From Anaerotignum sp. (GTDB taxonomy: Bacteria > Bacillota > Clostridia > Lachnospirales > Anaerotignaceae), in assembly GCF_030625865.1 (NCBI RefSeq), contig NZ_DAOUQB010000001.1:62001-126000 (forward strand): DNA of 64,000 bases. The letters run 5' to 3'. Below the pieces are notes generated by a model that ran no database searches, had not been told where the DNA came from, and was given only the letters and a program-made list of their open reading frames with translations. The translations under genes were made by a program, and so were the position numbers. Shown one piece after another: positions 46,925-55,013 of the stretch (position 1 is its first letter; every line of letters begins with the position of its first letter).

Positions 46925-46947
46925 AAAAAGAGGAAGGGGGGGTGGAC

Positions 46948-47847
46948 TTGAAGGTTGATGTTTCGTTGGATTTATACCGTGTTTTTTGCTCTGTTGTGCG
47001 CTCGGGTAATATGTCTGCCGCAGCTCGAGAACTATATATTTCACAACCGGCGGTGAGTATGGCAATTCGTCAATTGGAAGACAGAATGGGGAGCCCCCTT
47101 TTGGTTCGTACCGCAAAGGGAGTTTACCCTACTGCGGAAGGAAAATTGCTGTATACTTATCTGGAGCAAGCCTTGGGTCTCATTCATGCGGCGGAGGAAA
47201 AATATTTCCAAATGGTAAATATGGAGATGGGCGAATTGAAAATTAGTGCCAGTGATACGGTTATTGCAAATTTTTTACTGCCCTATCTGGAAAAGTACCA
47301 TAAGCTTTATCCGGATATTAACATTAAGGTGACCAATAAAACTACCTATGAATCTTTGCGCTTGCTGAAAAACGGTAGTGTGGATGTATGCTTTATCAAT
47401 CTACCTATCGGGGATGACGGAGACTTGGAAATAACCCCTTGTATTGAAATTCATGACGTTCTGGTGGGGGGAGAGCGATATAAGCTATTGTCTCAGGTTG
47501 GTTTGGATTTAAAAGATTTGCCTGGGTATCCTTTATTGCTTTTGGAAGATTTGAGTAATTCCAGAAGATATATTGATGGGTATGCAGAAGAGAATGGGGT
47601 GATTTTGAACCCAATTTTAGAACTGGGCAGCAGTGACTTATTAATTAGTTTTGCGCAGATCAATTTGGGTTTGACCTATGTGATAAAGGAATTTACAGAA
47701 GAAGCGTTAAGGGAAAAACGTTTGTATGAAATACCGGTTACACCACCTTTGCCAAAACGCAATATAGGAATGGTTATGCTAAAAAATGTTACGCCGCCCC
47801 ATGCAGTGAAGGGTTTTATTAATCTAATAGAAATTCAGAAAAGTTGA
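46948..47847 (+). CDS. LysR-family transcriptional regulator
   Basis: A 299-residue LysR regulator. The N-terminal helix-turn-helix covers SGNMSAAARELYISQPAVSMAIRQLE (about 20-45), followed by the effector-binding domain (about 85-295). The subfamily resembles the CysL/CbbR group, but the inducer is unknown. It could start at TTG 46948 or GTG 46942; AGGAAGG spacing favours 46948 slightly. Both neighbours have their own promoters and read the same way. No divergently placed target gene is seen, which is unusual for LysR proteins. Confidence 0.85.
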   Translation: MKVDVSLDLYRVFCSVVRSGNMSAAARELYISQPAVSMAIRQLEDRMGSPLLVRTAKGVYPTAEGKLLYTYLEQALGLIHAAEEKYFQMVNMEMGELKISASDTVIANFLLPYLEKYHKLYPDINIKVTNKTTYESLRLLKNGSVDVCFINLPIGDDGDLEITPCIEIHDVLVGGERYKLLSQVGLDLKDLPGYPLLLLEDLSNSRRYIDGYAEENGVILNPILELGSSDLLISFAQINLGLTYVIKEFTEEALREKRLYEIPVTPPLPKRNIGMVMLKNVTPPHAVKGFINLIEIQKS

Positions 47848-47855
47848 AGTGGACA

Positions 47856-47899
47856 TTGACAAAATCGAAATAATGAGTTAATATATGAACATATATTCA
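47856..47899 (+). promoter_or_regulatory. promoter and ArsR/CzrA-type operator
   Basis: TTGACA, 17 bases, TAATAT (47879-47884). A palindrome ATATGAACATATATTCAT overlaps the transcript start. Its core TGAA-N6-TTCA (47886-47899) is the typical 12-2-12-like operator of ArsR/SmtB zinc or cadmium sensors. Confidence 0.85.
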
Positions 47900-47917
47900 T
47901 TTGAATGGGGGGATTCT

Positions 47918-48265
47918 ATGAAAAACTGCCATACTGATTCTGCAGAAGTCAATGTGATTGATGAGTTGGAAAATGATTTTCTTCGTGATGTTGCAGAGTT
48001 TTTTAAGGTTTTTGGCGATGTTACGCGAATCAGAATTTTACAGAGCCTTTTAACCGGAGAAAAAAATGTCACAGAATTGGCGGATTTATTAGACATATCC
48101 CAATCGGCCATTAGCCATCAACTGCGGGTTTTGCGCCAGAATAATTTGGTGAAATATCGAAAAGAAGGAAAAACTGTGTTCTATTCTTTGGACGACGAAC
48201 ATGTGCAAACCATTTTAGAACAGGGCATGGTTCATATTCGCCACAAGCGAGGTTATGCAGAATAA
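47918..48265 (+). CDS. ArsR/SmtB-family metal-responsive repressor
   Basis: A 115-residue winged-helix repressor (EFFKVFGDVTRIRILQSLLTGEKNVTELADLLDISQSAISHQLRVLRQ). The C-terminal helix carries acid and histidine residues (DDEHVQTILEQGMVHIRHK), as in the alpha-5 metal site of CzrA/SmtB/NmtR-type zinc sensors. The N-terminal CxxD residues (NCHTDSAEV) might add a CadC-like ligand. It precedes the P-type ATPase and its own promoter has the matching operator. ATG 47918 follows GGGGGGA; an upstream start would put the operator inside the gene. Confidence 0.9.
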   Translation: MKNCHTDSAEVNVIDELENDFLRDVAEFFKVFGDVTRIRILQSLLTGEKNVTELADLLDISQSAISHQLRVLRQNNLVKYRKEGKTVFYSLDDEHVQTILEQGMVHIRHKRGYAE

Positions 48266-48270
48266 AAATA

Positions 48271-48307
48271 AGGCTGTCTTAAGGCGATACTTAACAGCCT
48301 AATTTTT
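48271..48307 (+). terminator. terminator-like hairpin between repressor and ATPase
   Basis: AGGCTGT/ACAGCCT stem extended by TTAAG/CTTAA, followed by AATTTTT. It could attenuate read-through into the ATPase gene. Confidence 0.65.
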
Positions 48308-48359
48308 GAGAATATATATGAATAAGTAAACATATGAGCAAATATGGGGGTGTTTTTAC

Positions 48360-50549
48360 GTGAAGGTTTATTTAAGAGGATTAACCTGTGCAAATTGTGC
48401 AGGAAAGATTGAAACAGCGGTAGGTGCCTTGGATGAAACCCGTGAAGCGGAGATTAATTTGGTCAAACAAACCATGGAGGTTTCTTTGATACAGGGGACA
48501 GAGGAAGAAAGAGTTTTGGAGAAAATAGAGAAAATTGTACATAAATATGAGCCGGATGTTGAGGTGGCATTAGAAGGGGGAAAACCGATGCAACTTATCG
48601 GTTGTTCCTGTGAACACTGTCACGCAGGTAATCATTGTCAGGATCGTGACAACCACCATCATGATCATGAGCTACATCCCCAGCATGCCAAAGAACATCA
48701 TCATGACCATGGGCATGTTGGGGAAGCGGAGGGAAAAATGATTTGGCTTCGCTTTGGTTTTGGGGGGATGTTGTTTTTAGCCGCAGTGTTTTTGCGTGAT
48801 ACCAGTGCAGCTTTATTCTTATTTTTGGTTGCTTACGGGATTTTTGGCTATGATGTGTTACTGAGGGCATTGAAAAATATTGTGCGTGGTCAGGTGTTTG
48901 ACGAAAATTTCTTAATGTCTCTTTCTACGGTAGGTGCCATTGCCATTGGTGAAATGCCGGAAGCGGTATTTGTAATGATGTTTTATCAGATCGGTGAGGC
49001 TTTTCAGGAGTATGCAGTGCGCAGATCAAGAAAATCTATTACATCATTATTAGATATTCGACCGGACTCTGCTGAAGTGGTTACAGAAAGCGGTATCAAA
49101 CGGGTTCACCCAGATGAGGTTCAAATTGGTGATTTGATTTTGGTGAAAGCTGGAGAAAGAATCCCATTGGATGGTAAAGTAATGGAAGGGCATGCTCTTT
49201 TAGATACAGCGGCTTTGACGGGGGAGGCTTTGCCCAGAGGAGTTGAAGCGGGAAGCGATGTTTTAAGCGGATGTATCAATTTGGATGGAAACTTAAAAAT
49301 TCAGGTTACCAAACCCTTTGGGGAATCTACGGTAATGAAGATTTTGGAAATGGTTGAAAATGCTGCGGGAAAGAAATCAAAAACAGAACGTTTTATTACC
49401 AGATTTGCAAGGGTTTACACACCGGCGGTGGTAGGGTTGGCAGCGGCCCTTGCGGTACTTCCCCCATTATTGGGTTTTGGAGAATTTGAAATGTGGTTTG
49501 GGCGGGCTTTGATTTTTCTGGTTGTTTCCTGCCCCTGTGCTTTGGTACTTTCTGTTCCACTAAGCTACTTTGCGGGTATTGGAGCAGCATCGAAACATGG
49601 TATTTTAGTAAAGGGCGGCGGGGATATGGATACCCTTTGCCATATTACGCAAGCAGTATTTGATAAGACGGGAACATTAACCAAAGGGGAATTTTCCGTA
49701 GTGAAAATAGAAGGGGAAGACAAAGAAGAACTTTTATTTTTGGCGGCTTTGGGAGAAGCTAACAGCAATCATCCTATTGCAGAGGCAATTGTTCGAGAAT
49801 TTCAAAAAACAAAGGAAATCCCCTTGGATTCTGTAGCAGAGTATCAGGAACTAGGCGGGTACGGCATCACTTATCAGATAGATGGGAAATCGGTTTTATT
49901 AGGAAACCAACGCTTGTTAGAGCGAGAGAAGATTGAATTTAAACCTTATTTGGGTGTTGGAGCGGTAGTCTATGTTGCGAAAGGCGGGGAATACAAAGGG
50001 TACATTGTTGTTGCGGACACCTTAAAAGAGGGATGCAGAGAGGCATTAGAGGCATTACGCAGGAAAGGTGTTCAATCTATGGTCATGCTGACAGGCGACC
50101 GTAAAGAAAATGCCGAGGCTATGGCAAAGGAATTAGGGTTAGACAATTTTTATGCAGAGCTTCTACCTGGGGATAAAGTTCGGATTCTTGAGGAATTAAA
50201 GGAAAAGAATGGTCTTGCAAAAACGGCATTTATCGGAGATGGTATGAACGATGCGCCTGTATTGGCGGGAGCGGATTTAGGGATTGCCATGGGCGGCATC
50301 GGTTCGGATGCAGCCATTGAAGCGGCGGATGTTGTACTAATGGATGACGATATTGGAAAAGTAGCAGTGGGAATTCGGATTGCAAAAAATACCAGAACCA
50401 TAGTAAGACAAAATATTGCATTTGCTTTGGGCATAAAGGCTTTGGTTTTAATATTGAGCGCAGTTGGTATTGCAACTATGTGGATGGCGGTTTTTGCAGA
50501 CGTTGGCGTAGCGGTATTGGCAATTTTAAATGCCATGAGGAAGAAGTAA
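48360..50549 (+). CDS. Zn/Cd-type heavy-metal P1B ATPase
   Basis: A 729-residue exporter of divalent soft metals. It has an N-terminal HMA domain with CANC (residues 10-13), then a histidine-rich linker (about 80-122, with runs such as NHHHDHE and HHHDHGH), eight expected membrane helices, the transport motif SCPCAL (C391, C393), phosphorylated D435 in DKTGTLT, HPIAEAI, and GDGMNDAPVL. CPC with a histidine-rich region points to zinc, cadmium, lead or cobalt, not copper. GTG 48360 follows GGGGGTG. Controlled by the adjacent ArsR repressor by inference. Confidence 0.93.
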   Translation: MKVYLRGLTCANCAGKIETAVGALDETREAEINLVKQTMEVSLIQGTEEERVLEKIEKIVHKYEPDVEVALEGGKPMQLIGCSCEHCHAGNHCQDRDNHHHDHELHPQHAKEHHHDHGHVGEAEGKMIWLRFGFGGMLFLAAVFLRDTSAALFLFLVAYGIFGYDVLLRALKNIVRGQVFDENFLMSLSTVGAIAIGEMPEAVFVMMFYQIGEAFQEYAVRRSRKSITSLLDIRPDSAEVVTESGIKRVHPDEVQIGDLILVKAGERIPLDGKVMEGHALLDTAALTGEALPRGVEAGSDVLSGCINLDGNLKIQVTKPFGESTVMKILEMVENAAGKKSKTERFITRFARVYTPAVVGLAAALAVLPPLLGFGEFEMWFGRALIFLVVSCPCALVLSVPLSYFAGIGAASKHGILVKGGGDMDTLCHITQAVFDKTGTLTKGEFSVVKIEGEDKEELLFLAALGEANSNHPIAEAIVREFQKTKEIPLDSVAEYQELGGYGITYQIDGKSVLLGNQRLLEREKIEFKPYLGVGAVVYVAKGGEYKGYIVVADTLKEGCREALEALRRKGVQSMVMLTGDRKENAEAMAKELGLDNFYAELLPGDKVRILEELKEKNGLAKTAFIGDGMNDAPVLAGADLGIAMGGIGSDAAIEAADVVLMDDDIGKVAVGIRIAKNTRTIVRQNIAFALGIKALVLILSAVGIATMWMAVFADVGVAVLAILNAMRKK

Positions 50550-50596
50550 AATGATCAGAATATTCTTGAGTTTGCGTTGCAATAAAAAATAGTAAT

Positions 50597-50647
50597 AAAA
50601 AGAACCTTTTTCATCTTATATATTAAGACAAAAGGTTCTTTTTATTT
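50597..50647. terminator. bidirectional terminator
   Basis: Perfect AAAAAGAACCTTTT/AAAAGGTTCTTTTT stem with a 19-base loop between the ATPase gene and the convergent minus-strand cluster. Confidence 0.85.
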
Positions 50648-50750
50648 GATTTATCATACAGTATTGCAAGCATTCTCTCTGCTGAGATATGAAAAAAGGA
50701 AGTGCAAAATAAATTTTCATATTGCTTTTTAGAGCCATAAAATTAGAAAA

Positions 50751-51233
50751 TTAGGATTCATTTTCAGAATCTTTAATATACTTCTTTGCTAAACGTTCAT
50801 ATTCTTTATAAACATCATCCTTTATATAAGCAGTAATCGTCGTGTCCCAATCAGAATAATATATTATGTGCTGATTAGAACGAAATTCAAAGTTGCCAAT
50901 ACAAAATAGGATTTTACTATTATCTTCTATATGATTTATTTCAAGCTCATAATTACTGGAATCAAAAACCAAATTTTCTGGCAAATCAGGATCAAACTTG
51001 GGATTCATATATTTGATAGATGATATTATCTTTAAAAAAGATTCATAATCAGCCTGATCAATTTGTATATGCTCACTTTCGTTTTTAATACCTGTTTCAT
51101 AAACATATACCTTTACATTTGTTCTAGGAAAGTTATCTAGACCTTGTATCCGTTGGTAGTATGTTGAGAAATAGTAAAATAGGCAAATACATGCAATTAC
51201 AAAACAAACTAAAATTATTTTTAATTTTTTCAT
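50751..51233 (-). CDS. membrane-anchored hypothetical, downstream duplicate
   Basis: A 160-residue protein with one N-terminal membrane helix (KKLKIILVCFVIACICLFYYF) and a soluble extracellular part that begins after YYQRIQGLDN. I recognise no family. It is nearly identical to the next gene upstream, with most changes conservative. It has a very acidic end (KDSENES). Probably transcribed with its twin and the ydcF-like gene (46-base and 28-base gaps). AT-rich and lysine/isoleucine-rich compared with surrounding housekeeping genes, which may mark recent acquisition. Confidence 0.8.
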   Translation of the reverse strand: MKKLKIILVCFVIACICLFYYFSTYYQRIQGLDNFPRTNVKVYVYETGIKNESEHIQIDQADYESFLKIISSIKYMNPKFDPDLPENLVFDSSNYELEINHIEDNSKILFCIGNFEFRSNQHIIYYSDWDTTITAYIKDDVYKEYERLAKKYIKDSENES

Positions 51234-51279
51234 AGTTTACTCCATAGTTATAGTTTTGTTAGATATAGGATTAGAGAAA

Positions 51280-51771
51280 TTAGGATTCATTTTCAGAATC
51301 TTCCGAATCTTTAATATACTTCTTTGCTAAGCGTTCATATTCTTTATAAACGTCATCCTTTACATATGCAGTAATAGCCGTGTCCCAATCAGAATAATAT
51401 ATTATGCGCTGATTAGAACGAAATTCATAGTCTCTAATAAAAAATATGGTTTTACTATTATCTTCTATATGATTTATTTCAAGCTTATAATCACTGGAAC
51501 CAAAAATCATATTCTCTGGCAAATCAGGATCAAACTTGGGATTCATATATTTGATAGATGATATTATCTTTAAAAAAGATTCATAATCAGCCTGATCAAT
51601 TTGTATATGCTCACTGTCGTTGCCAACACTTGTTTCATAAACATATGCCTTTACATTTGTTCTAGGAAAATTATCTAGACCCTGTATCCGTTGGTAGTGT
51701 GTTGAGAAATAGTAAAATAGACCCACGCATACAATTACAAAACAAACTAAAATTATTTTTAATTTTTTCAT
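51280..51771 (-). CDS. membrane-anchored hypothetical, upstream duplicate
   Basis: A 163-residue twin of the protein at 50751-51233: same anchor helix, same core (SFLKIISSIKYMNPKFDPDL, KDDVYKEYERLAKKYIKDSE), and three added residues at the end from the 9-base micro-duplication. The ribosome site TTGGAGTAG precedes the ATG. Differences concentrate in the middle (GNDSEHI against KNESEHI; SKTIFFIRDYEF against SKILFCIGNFEF). This suggests some divergence of the binding face. Function unknown. Confidence 0.8.
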   Translation of the reverse strand: MKKLKIILVCFVIVCVGLFYYFSTHYQRIQGLDNFPRTNVKAYVYETSVGNDSEHIQIDQADYESFLKIISSIKYMNPKFDPDLPENMIFGSSDYKLEINHIEDNSKTIFFIRDYEFRSNQRIIYYSDWDTAITAYVKDDVYKEYERLAKKYIKDSEDSENES

Positions 51772-51799
51772 AAAACTACTCCAATCCCATTTAAAACAG

Positions 51800-52552
51800 C
51801 TACTGTCTCAGTAAAATAAACTTAATATTCGCTAAAAGTTCCCTGATATAGGTTACTGGAGCTAAATACCATTGTATTTTTGCATGCATATAGTTACTAT
51901 TGAACCCTACAACTTTTGAGATCTCTTTTGCTCTATATATATGAAAATCATTTGTTATAAAAATTGTCTTGTATTCGCTTTTAAAATAATCATCTAAAAG
52001 CTTTTTGGATAAAAGAAAATTTTCGTAGGTACTTGTTGCACTGTCTTCCTTTATTATTTTATTTTCAGGAATTCCTTTTGACAGCAAGTACCTTTCCATT
52101 GCCAGGGCTTCCGTTATGGTTTCGTTACGTCCTTGTCCTCCGGATACAACGATAATGGCATTTGGATTTTTATTGAAATATTCTATGCTTTTTTCCAGCC
52201 TATAATAAAGGGGTAAAGTAATCGTTTCGCCATTCAGTCCTGCGCCAAGAACAATGACAGCATCTTCTTTATAAGTTACGGTGTCTATTTTACCAAAGAC
52301 ACCAAGAAATAAAATGGCTGAAAGCATAATTGCGTTACCTATTAAGAATAAATTTTTTATCCACTTAAGAAGGCCTTTTTTTGAAAGAATTTGAATGGTT
52401 TCATAATAGAAACCATAAATTAAATAGGCACCACCAACCATAAACGTTGCAAGAGGACCTATATTAAAACTTGTTAATATTGATAAAAGCAGTGCATCAC
52501 AAACGAAAAATATGCCGAGAATGATAAATAAAGCTTTTTTAAAACGTTTCAA
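51800..52552 (-). CDS. YdcF/DUF218 membrane protein
   Basis: A 250-residue protein with about four N-terminal membrane segments (roughly 7-27, 33-52, 66-87 and the region before 95) and a C-terminal DUF218 domain. The domain has the signatures VIVLGAGLNG (about 98), VVSGGQGRNE (about 134), EDSATSTYEN and ITNDFHIYRA. Relatives include YdcF, SanA and ElyC, tied to envelope functions with no agreed reaction. The TTG start follows GAGGTGGGG at 8 bases; its first bases overlap the stop of a 46-codon minus-strand frame. It heads the probable three-gene operon. Confidence 0.85.
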   Translation of the reverse strand: MKRFKKALFIILGIFFVCDALLLSILTSFNIGPLATFMVGGAYLIYGFYYETIQILSKKGLLKWIKNLFLIGNAIMLSAILFLGVFGKIDTVTYKEDAVIVLGAGLNGETITLPLYYRLEKSIEYFNKNPNAIIVVSGGQGRNETITEALAMERYLLSKGIPENKIIKEDSATSTYENFLLSKKLLDDYFKSEYKTIFITNDFHIYRAKEISKVVGFNSNYMHAKIQWYLAPVTYIRELLANIKFILLRQ

Positions 52553-52689
52553 TGTTTACCCCACCTCTTAAATTCTAAAATAGCCTGTACCAGCTTCTCA
52601 GCAGTACAGCCTGTGGAAAACCTTGATGCCACCCACACCCCATTACTTTTCGTAAAAAGCAAGAACAAAAATGAATGTACAAATCCCAT
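52549..52689 (-). CDS. possible 46-residue open frame upstream of ydcF-like gene
   Basis: A short ATG-started frame with a hydrophobic beginning (FLFLLF) and a charged end (EFKRWGKH). Its TGA overlaps the TTG start of the next gene, suggesting possible coupling. No good ribosome site is seen and no family is recognised. It may be a remnant of a longer gene. Confidence 0.2.
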   Translation of the reverse strand: MGFVHSFLFLLFTKSNGVWVASRFSTGCTAEKLVQAILEFKRWGKH

Positions 52690-53072
52690 GTTATGGGGAT
52701 GTAACAGTCAGGAGAAAAACCCCAAAGTTTTTGACCTTATGTGATCGTAATGCATCAGCAACAGACATTATCTAAGATTTTACATTTAAAATTTAAGAAT
52801 ATCAATTGGTTTAAGAAATGGTACTACTTATTTAAGAAAATTGTAGGATCTCCGTAAACAAGCCTTTCCAAAACACCCCTCTAGGGTTCTACCATGGTGA
52901 GGTGTTTTTATGGAAAGGCTTGTTTTAAATATTATTTTTACAGTATATATAAATCTTTGTTTTCATTTTTAATAAACGTACCATCCTCCATTCAAATATA
53001 ATAGCCTCATTTGGTTCTAGCAAGGAGGCTTATTTTTTATGGAAGGGCTTTCGGTTGTTTAATCAAAATTAT
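52690..53072. other. intergenic region with long nested hairpin
   Basis: Outer stem AACAAGCCTTTCCA/TGGAAAGGCTTGTT (52857-52924), perfect over 14 bp, encloses an inner AAAACACCCCTC/GAGGTGTTTT stem with one bulge. A second hairpin, AGCCTC/GAGGCT (53003-53030), is followed on the plus strand by TATTTTTT. I see no gene. The stems could be transcript ends of an unannotated plus-strand RNA or remnants of a mobile element. Confidence 0.6.
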
Positions 53073-53267
53073 TTATTTTTCTTCTTTGCTTTCAGAAATA
53101 ATTTTTTTTACATTTTTTTCAAATTTTACTCTGGGTAGCATAACCATATGGCCACATCCACAGCATTTCATTCGAAAATCAATACCAACTCGCAAAATTT
53201 CCCACTCATTGGTACCACAGGCATGGGATTTTTTCATTTGCACAATATCTCCAACGGAAAAAACCAT
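53073..53267 (-). CDS. DUF951 protein
   Basis: A 64-residue protein with the DUF951 pattern: FSVGDIVQMKKSHACGTNEWEILRVGIDFRMKC-type sequence with four cysteines (CG...CCGCGH), probably binding zinc. The function is unknown. The gap from mscS is only 3 bases, and mscS-DUF951 pairs recur in Bacillota. The charged C-terminal tail is KKIISESKEEK. Confidence 0.88.
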   Translation of the reverse strand: MVFSVGDIVQMKKSHACGTNEWEILRVGIDFRMKCCGCGHMVMLPRVKFEKNVKKIISESKEEK

Positions 53268-53270
53268 AAG

Positions 53271-54128
53271 TTAGGCCTCCTTTTGCTGCACAATATGAAC
53301 TGTTCTCTGGGGGAAGGGAATTTCAATCCCTTCTTTGTCAAGGCGATTTTTAATACGTCTACGCAATTCTGTTTCAACGGCAAAATTGGTTTTTATTTTG
53401 CATTTTGCTACGATTCGGATAGAAACAGCGGAATCATCTAAGCCAACAACGCCAACGACTACGGGTGTTTCCAAAATGCTTTCTATATCAGTGGTTTGGT
53501 TCATTTCATCCTCTAAAATTGCTAGTACATGGTCAATATTTGCATCATATGCAACGCCTACTGTTACAAGTGCATTGATAAAGTCATTACAGAGGTTTGT
53601 TACAATACCTACGGAGCCATTGGGAATGATATGCATTTTCCCTTGAAAATCTCTGATTTTTGTATAACGCAAGCTTACACCCTCTACAACACCGGTAACG
53701 TTTTGAATTGTAACAATATCTCCTACTGCATAATGGTCTTCAAAAAGGATGAAAAAGCCATCCATCATATCGGAAACGACGCTTTGTGCCCCCAAACCAA
53801 TGGCAACAGAGCCGGCACTGGCGATAACCAGTAAGGAATTGCTATCTACACCTAATATTTTTAGTATGGTAAATAGCCCGATAAAATATATAACATATTT
53901 TAATATACTTGAGCTAATGGAGTTTAAGGTGTTGGCTTTTCTTTCGGATATTGCCAAGCGATGCTTTTGCGTTTGTTTTTTAAAGAACTTGTGTGCCAAA
54001 CCGTTGGCTATACGGATTAAAAACCAACAAAGTACGAATATGCCTATGATTTGCAAAATTTTTATGCCTATACCAGCCCCGGCACTAACCAGTGACTCTA
54101 AACCCAGTATTTCTTGTAAATTTTTCAT
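53271..54128 (-). CDS. MscS-family mechanosensitive channel
   Basis: A 285-residue small-conductance channel that would release osmolytes on sudden dilution. N-terminal membrane helices (about 20-42 and 67-90) are followed by the pore helix VIASAGSVAIGLGAQSVVSDMM (about 106-127). The MscS beta domain (VGDIVTIQNVTGVVEGVSLRYTKIRD) and alpha/beta C-terminal domain complete it. The ATG lies 2 bases after the peptidase C26 stop, with AGGAGG inside the end of that gene, so the genes are coupled. Confidence 0.93.
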   Translation of the reverse strand: MKNLQEILGLESLVSAGAGIGIKILQIIGIFVLCWFLIRIANGLAHKFFKKQTQKHRLAISERKANTLNSISSSILKYVIYFIGLFTILKILGVDSNSLLVIASAGSVAIGLGAQSVVSDMMDGFFILFEDHYAVGDIVTIQNVTGVVEGVSLRYTKIRDFQGKMHIIPNGSVGIVTNLCNDFINALVTVGVAYDANIDHVLAILEDEMNQTTDIESILETPVVVGVVGLDDSAVSIRIVAKCKIKTNFAVETELRRRIKNRLDKEGIEIPFPQRTVHIVQQKEA

Positions 54129-54130
54129 TG

Positions 54131-54829
54131 TTACCTCCTGTTTCTTTGAAATTCTTCAGCCGCACTTAGGAAAGCTGAAAAAAGTTTTCTTTGGTCTTCT
54201 CCCTTCATGGCCTCGGGATGCCATTGTACCCCTAAAACAAAGGGGTTTTCAATATGTTCTATGGCTTCTATTAAGCCATCTTGGCTCTTTGCTGAGATAC
54301 GAAGCCCATCACCCAACACAGCAACTGCTTGGTGATGAAAGGAATTTACTGTTGCTTTTTCTTTACCCCAAAGGGAAGAGAGTAAAGAATTTTTCTCCAT
54401 TATGATACTATGTGTTCCGTAACCACGAGGGGCCTGTTGGCTATGCTTTAGGGTACTGCTTGTTTGTACGGAAATGTCCTGAAAGATGGTTCCGCCCAAA
54501 GCAATATTGATGATCTGCATCCCTCGGCAGATTCCCAATAAGGGAATGTTGTTTTGTATTGCCAGGTGGCACAAGGAAAGCTCAAAGTCATCCCTAAGGG
54601 GCGAAATCTCTCCGCTTTCCCGCAAAGGTTCTTCGTGGAACAGAAGTGGGTCTATATCACCTCCGCCGGTAAACACAATCCCGTCTATAAAAGGTGGCAT
54701 TACAGGCTGGGGAAACAGCATAACAGGGTATCCCCCAGCGGAAATTATAGCAGAAATATAATCTTGATGCACTTTATATCTGCCGGCAATATTATCGTAG
54801 TCTGGCGTAATACCGATTACCGGTTGCAT
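54131..54829 (-). CDS. peptidase C26 / gamma-glutamyl-GABA hydrolase-like
   Basis: A 232-residue class I glutamine-amidotransferase-fold hydrolase. The nucleophile is the cysteine of LLGICRGMQIINIALGG (about residue 107), and the partner histidine and glutamate are in QWHPEAM (about 205-209). FHHQAV matches PuuD-like enzymes. These cleave gamma-glutamyl bonds; the actual substrate here is unknown. The ATG at 54829 fits the family start (MQPVIGITPDYD). A further 31 upstream in-frame residues would cover the promoter. First gene of a three-gene minus-strand operon. Confidence 0.88.
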   Translation of the reverse strand: MQPVIGITPDYDNIAGRYKVHQDYISAIISAGGYPVMLFPQPVMPPFIDGIVFTGGGDIDPLLFHEEPLRESGEISPLRDDFELSLCHLAIQNNIPLLGICRGMQIINIALGGTIFQDISVQTSSTLKHSQQAPRGYGTHSIIMEKNSLLSSLWGKEKATVNSFHHQAVAVLGDGLRISAKSQDGLIEAIEHIENPFVLGVQWHPEAMKGEDQRKLFSAFLSAAEEFQRNRR

Positions 54830-54860
54830 AGAATCAATCCTTTTGATTAGTGTTGCTAAT

Positions 54861-54889
54861 AGTATACAAAAGATGTCATGGTTTTGCAA
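54861..54889 (-). promoter_or_regulatory. promoter of peptidase C26 operon
   Basis: On the minus strand: TTGCAA, 17-base spacer, TATACT, about 32 bases before the ATG. Confidence 0.75.
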
Positions 54890-54914
54890 TGGAAGACAAG
54901 GAGAAAATGTTAGC

Positions 54915-54944
54915 TTGTACAATAAGGTAGGGTTGTGGTATGAT
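54915..54944 (+). promoter_or_regulatory. possible mtnN promoter
   Basis: TTGTAC, 18-base spacer, TATGAT, about 70 bases before mtnN. Confidence 0.55.
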
Positions 54945-55013
54945 TAAATGAATAAATAATTAGGTGAAAATGTAACTACTGAGAAGCATTATATTGAACG
55001 GAGATGACAAAAA

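Larger units (their letters stand above)
50746..51775 (-). repeat. tandem gene duplication
   Basis: Two direct copies of about 490 bases (about 50746-51235 and 51275-51775) match at roughly 90% by eye, including bases just outside the coding frames. The main length difference is a 9-base direct repeat near the end of the upstream gene copy (CCGAATCTT read on the plus strand near 51301). Confidence 0.9.

Noticed and set aside
53749-54405. 218-codon plus-strand frame
   Set aside because: Antisense to the MscS and peptidase C26 genes, which carry clear family motifs on the minus strand.
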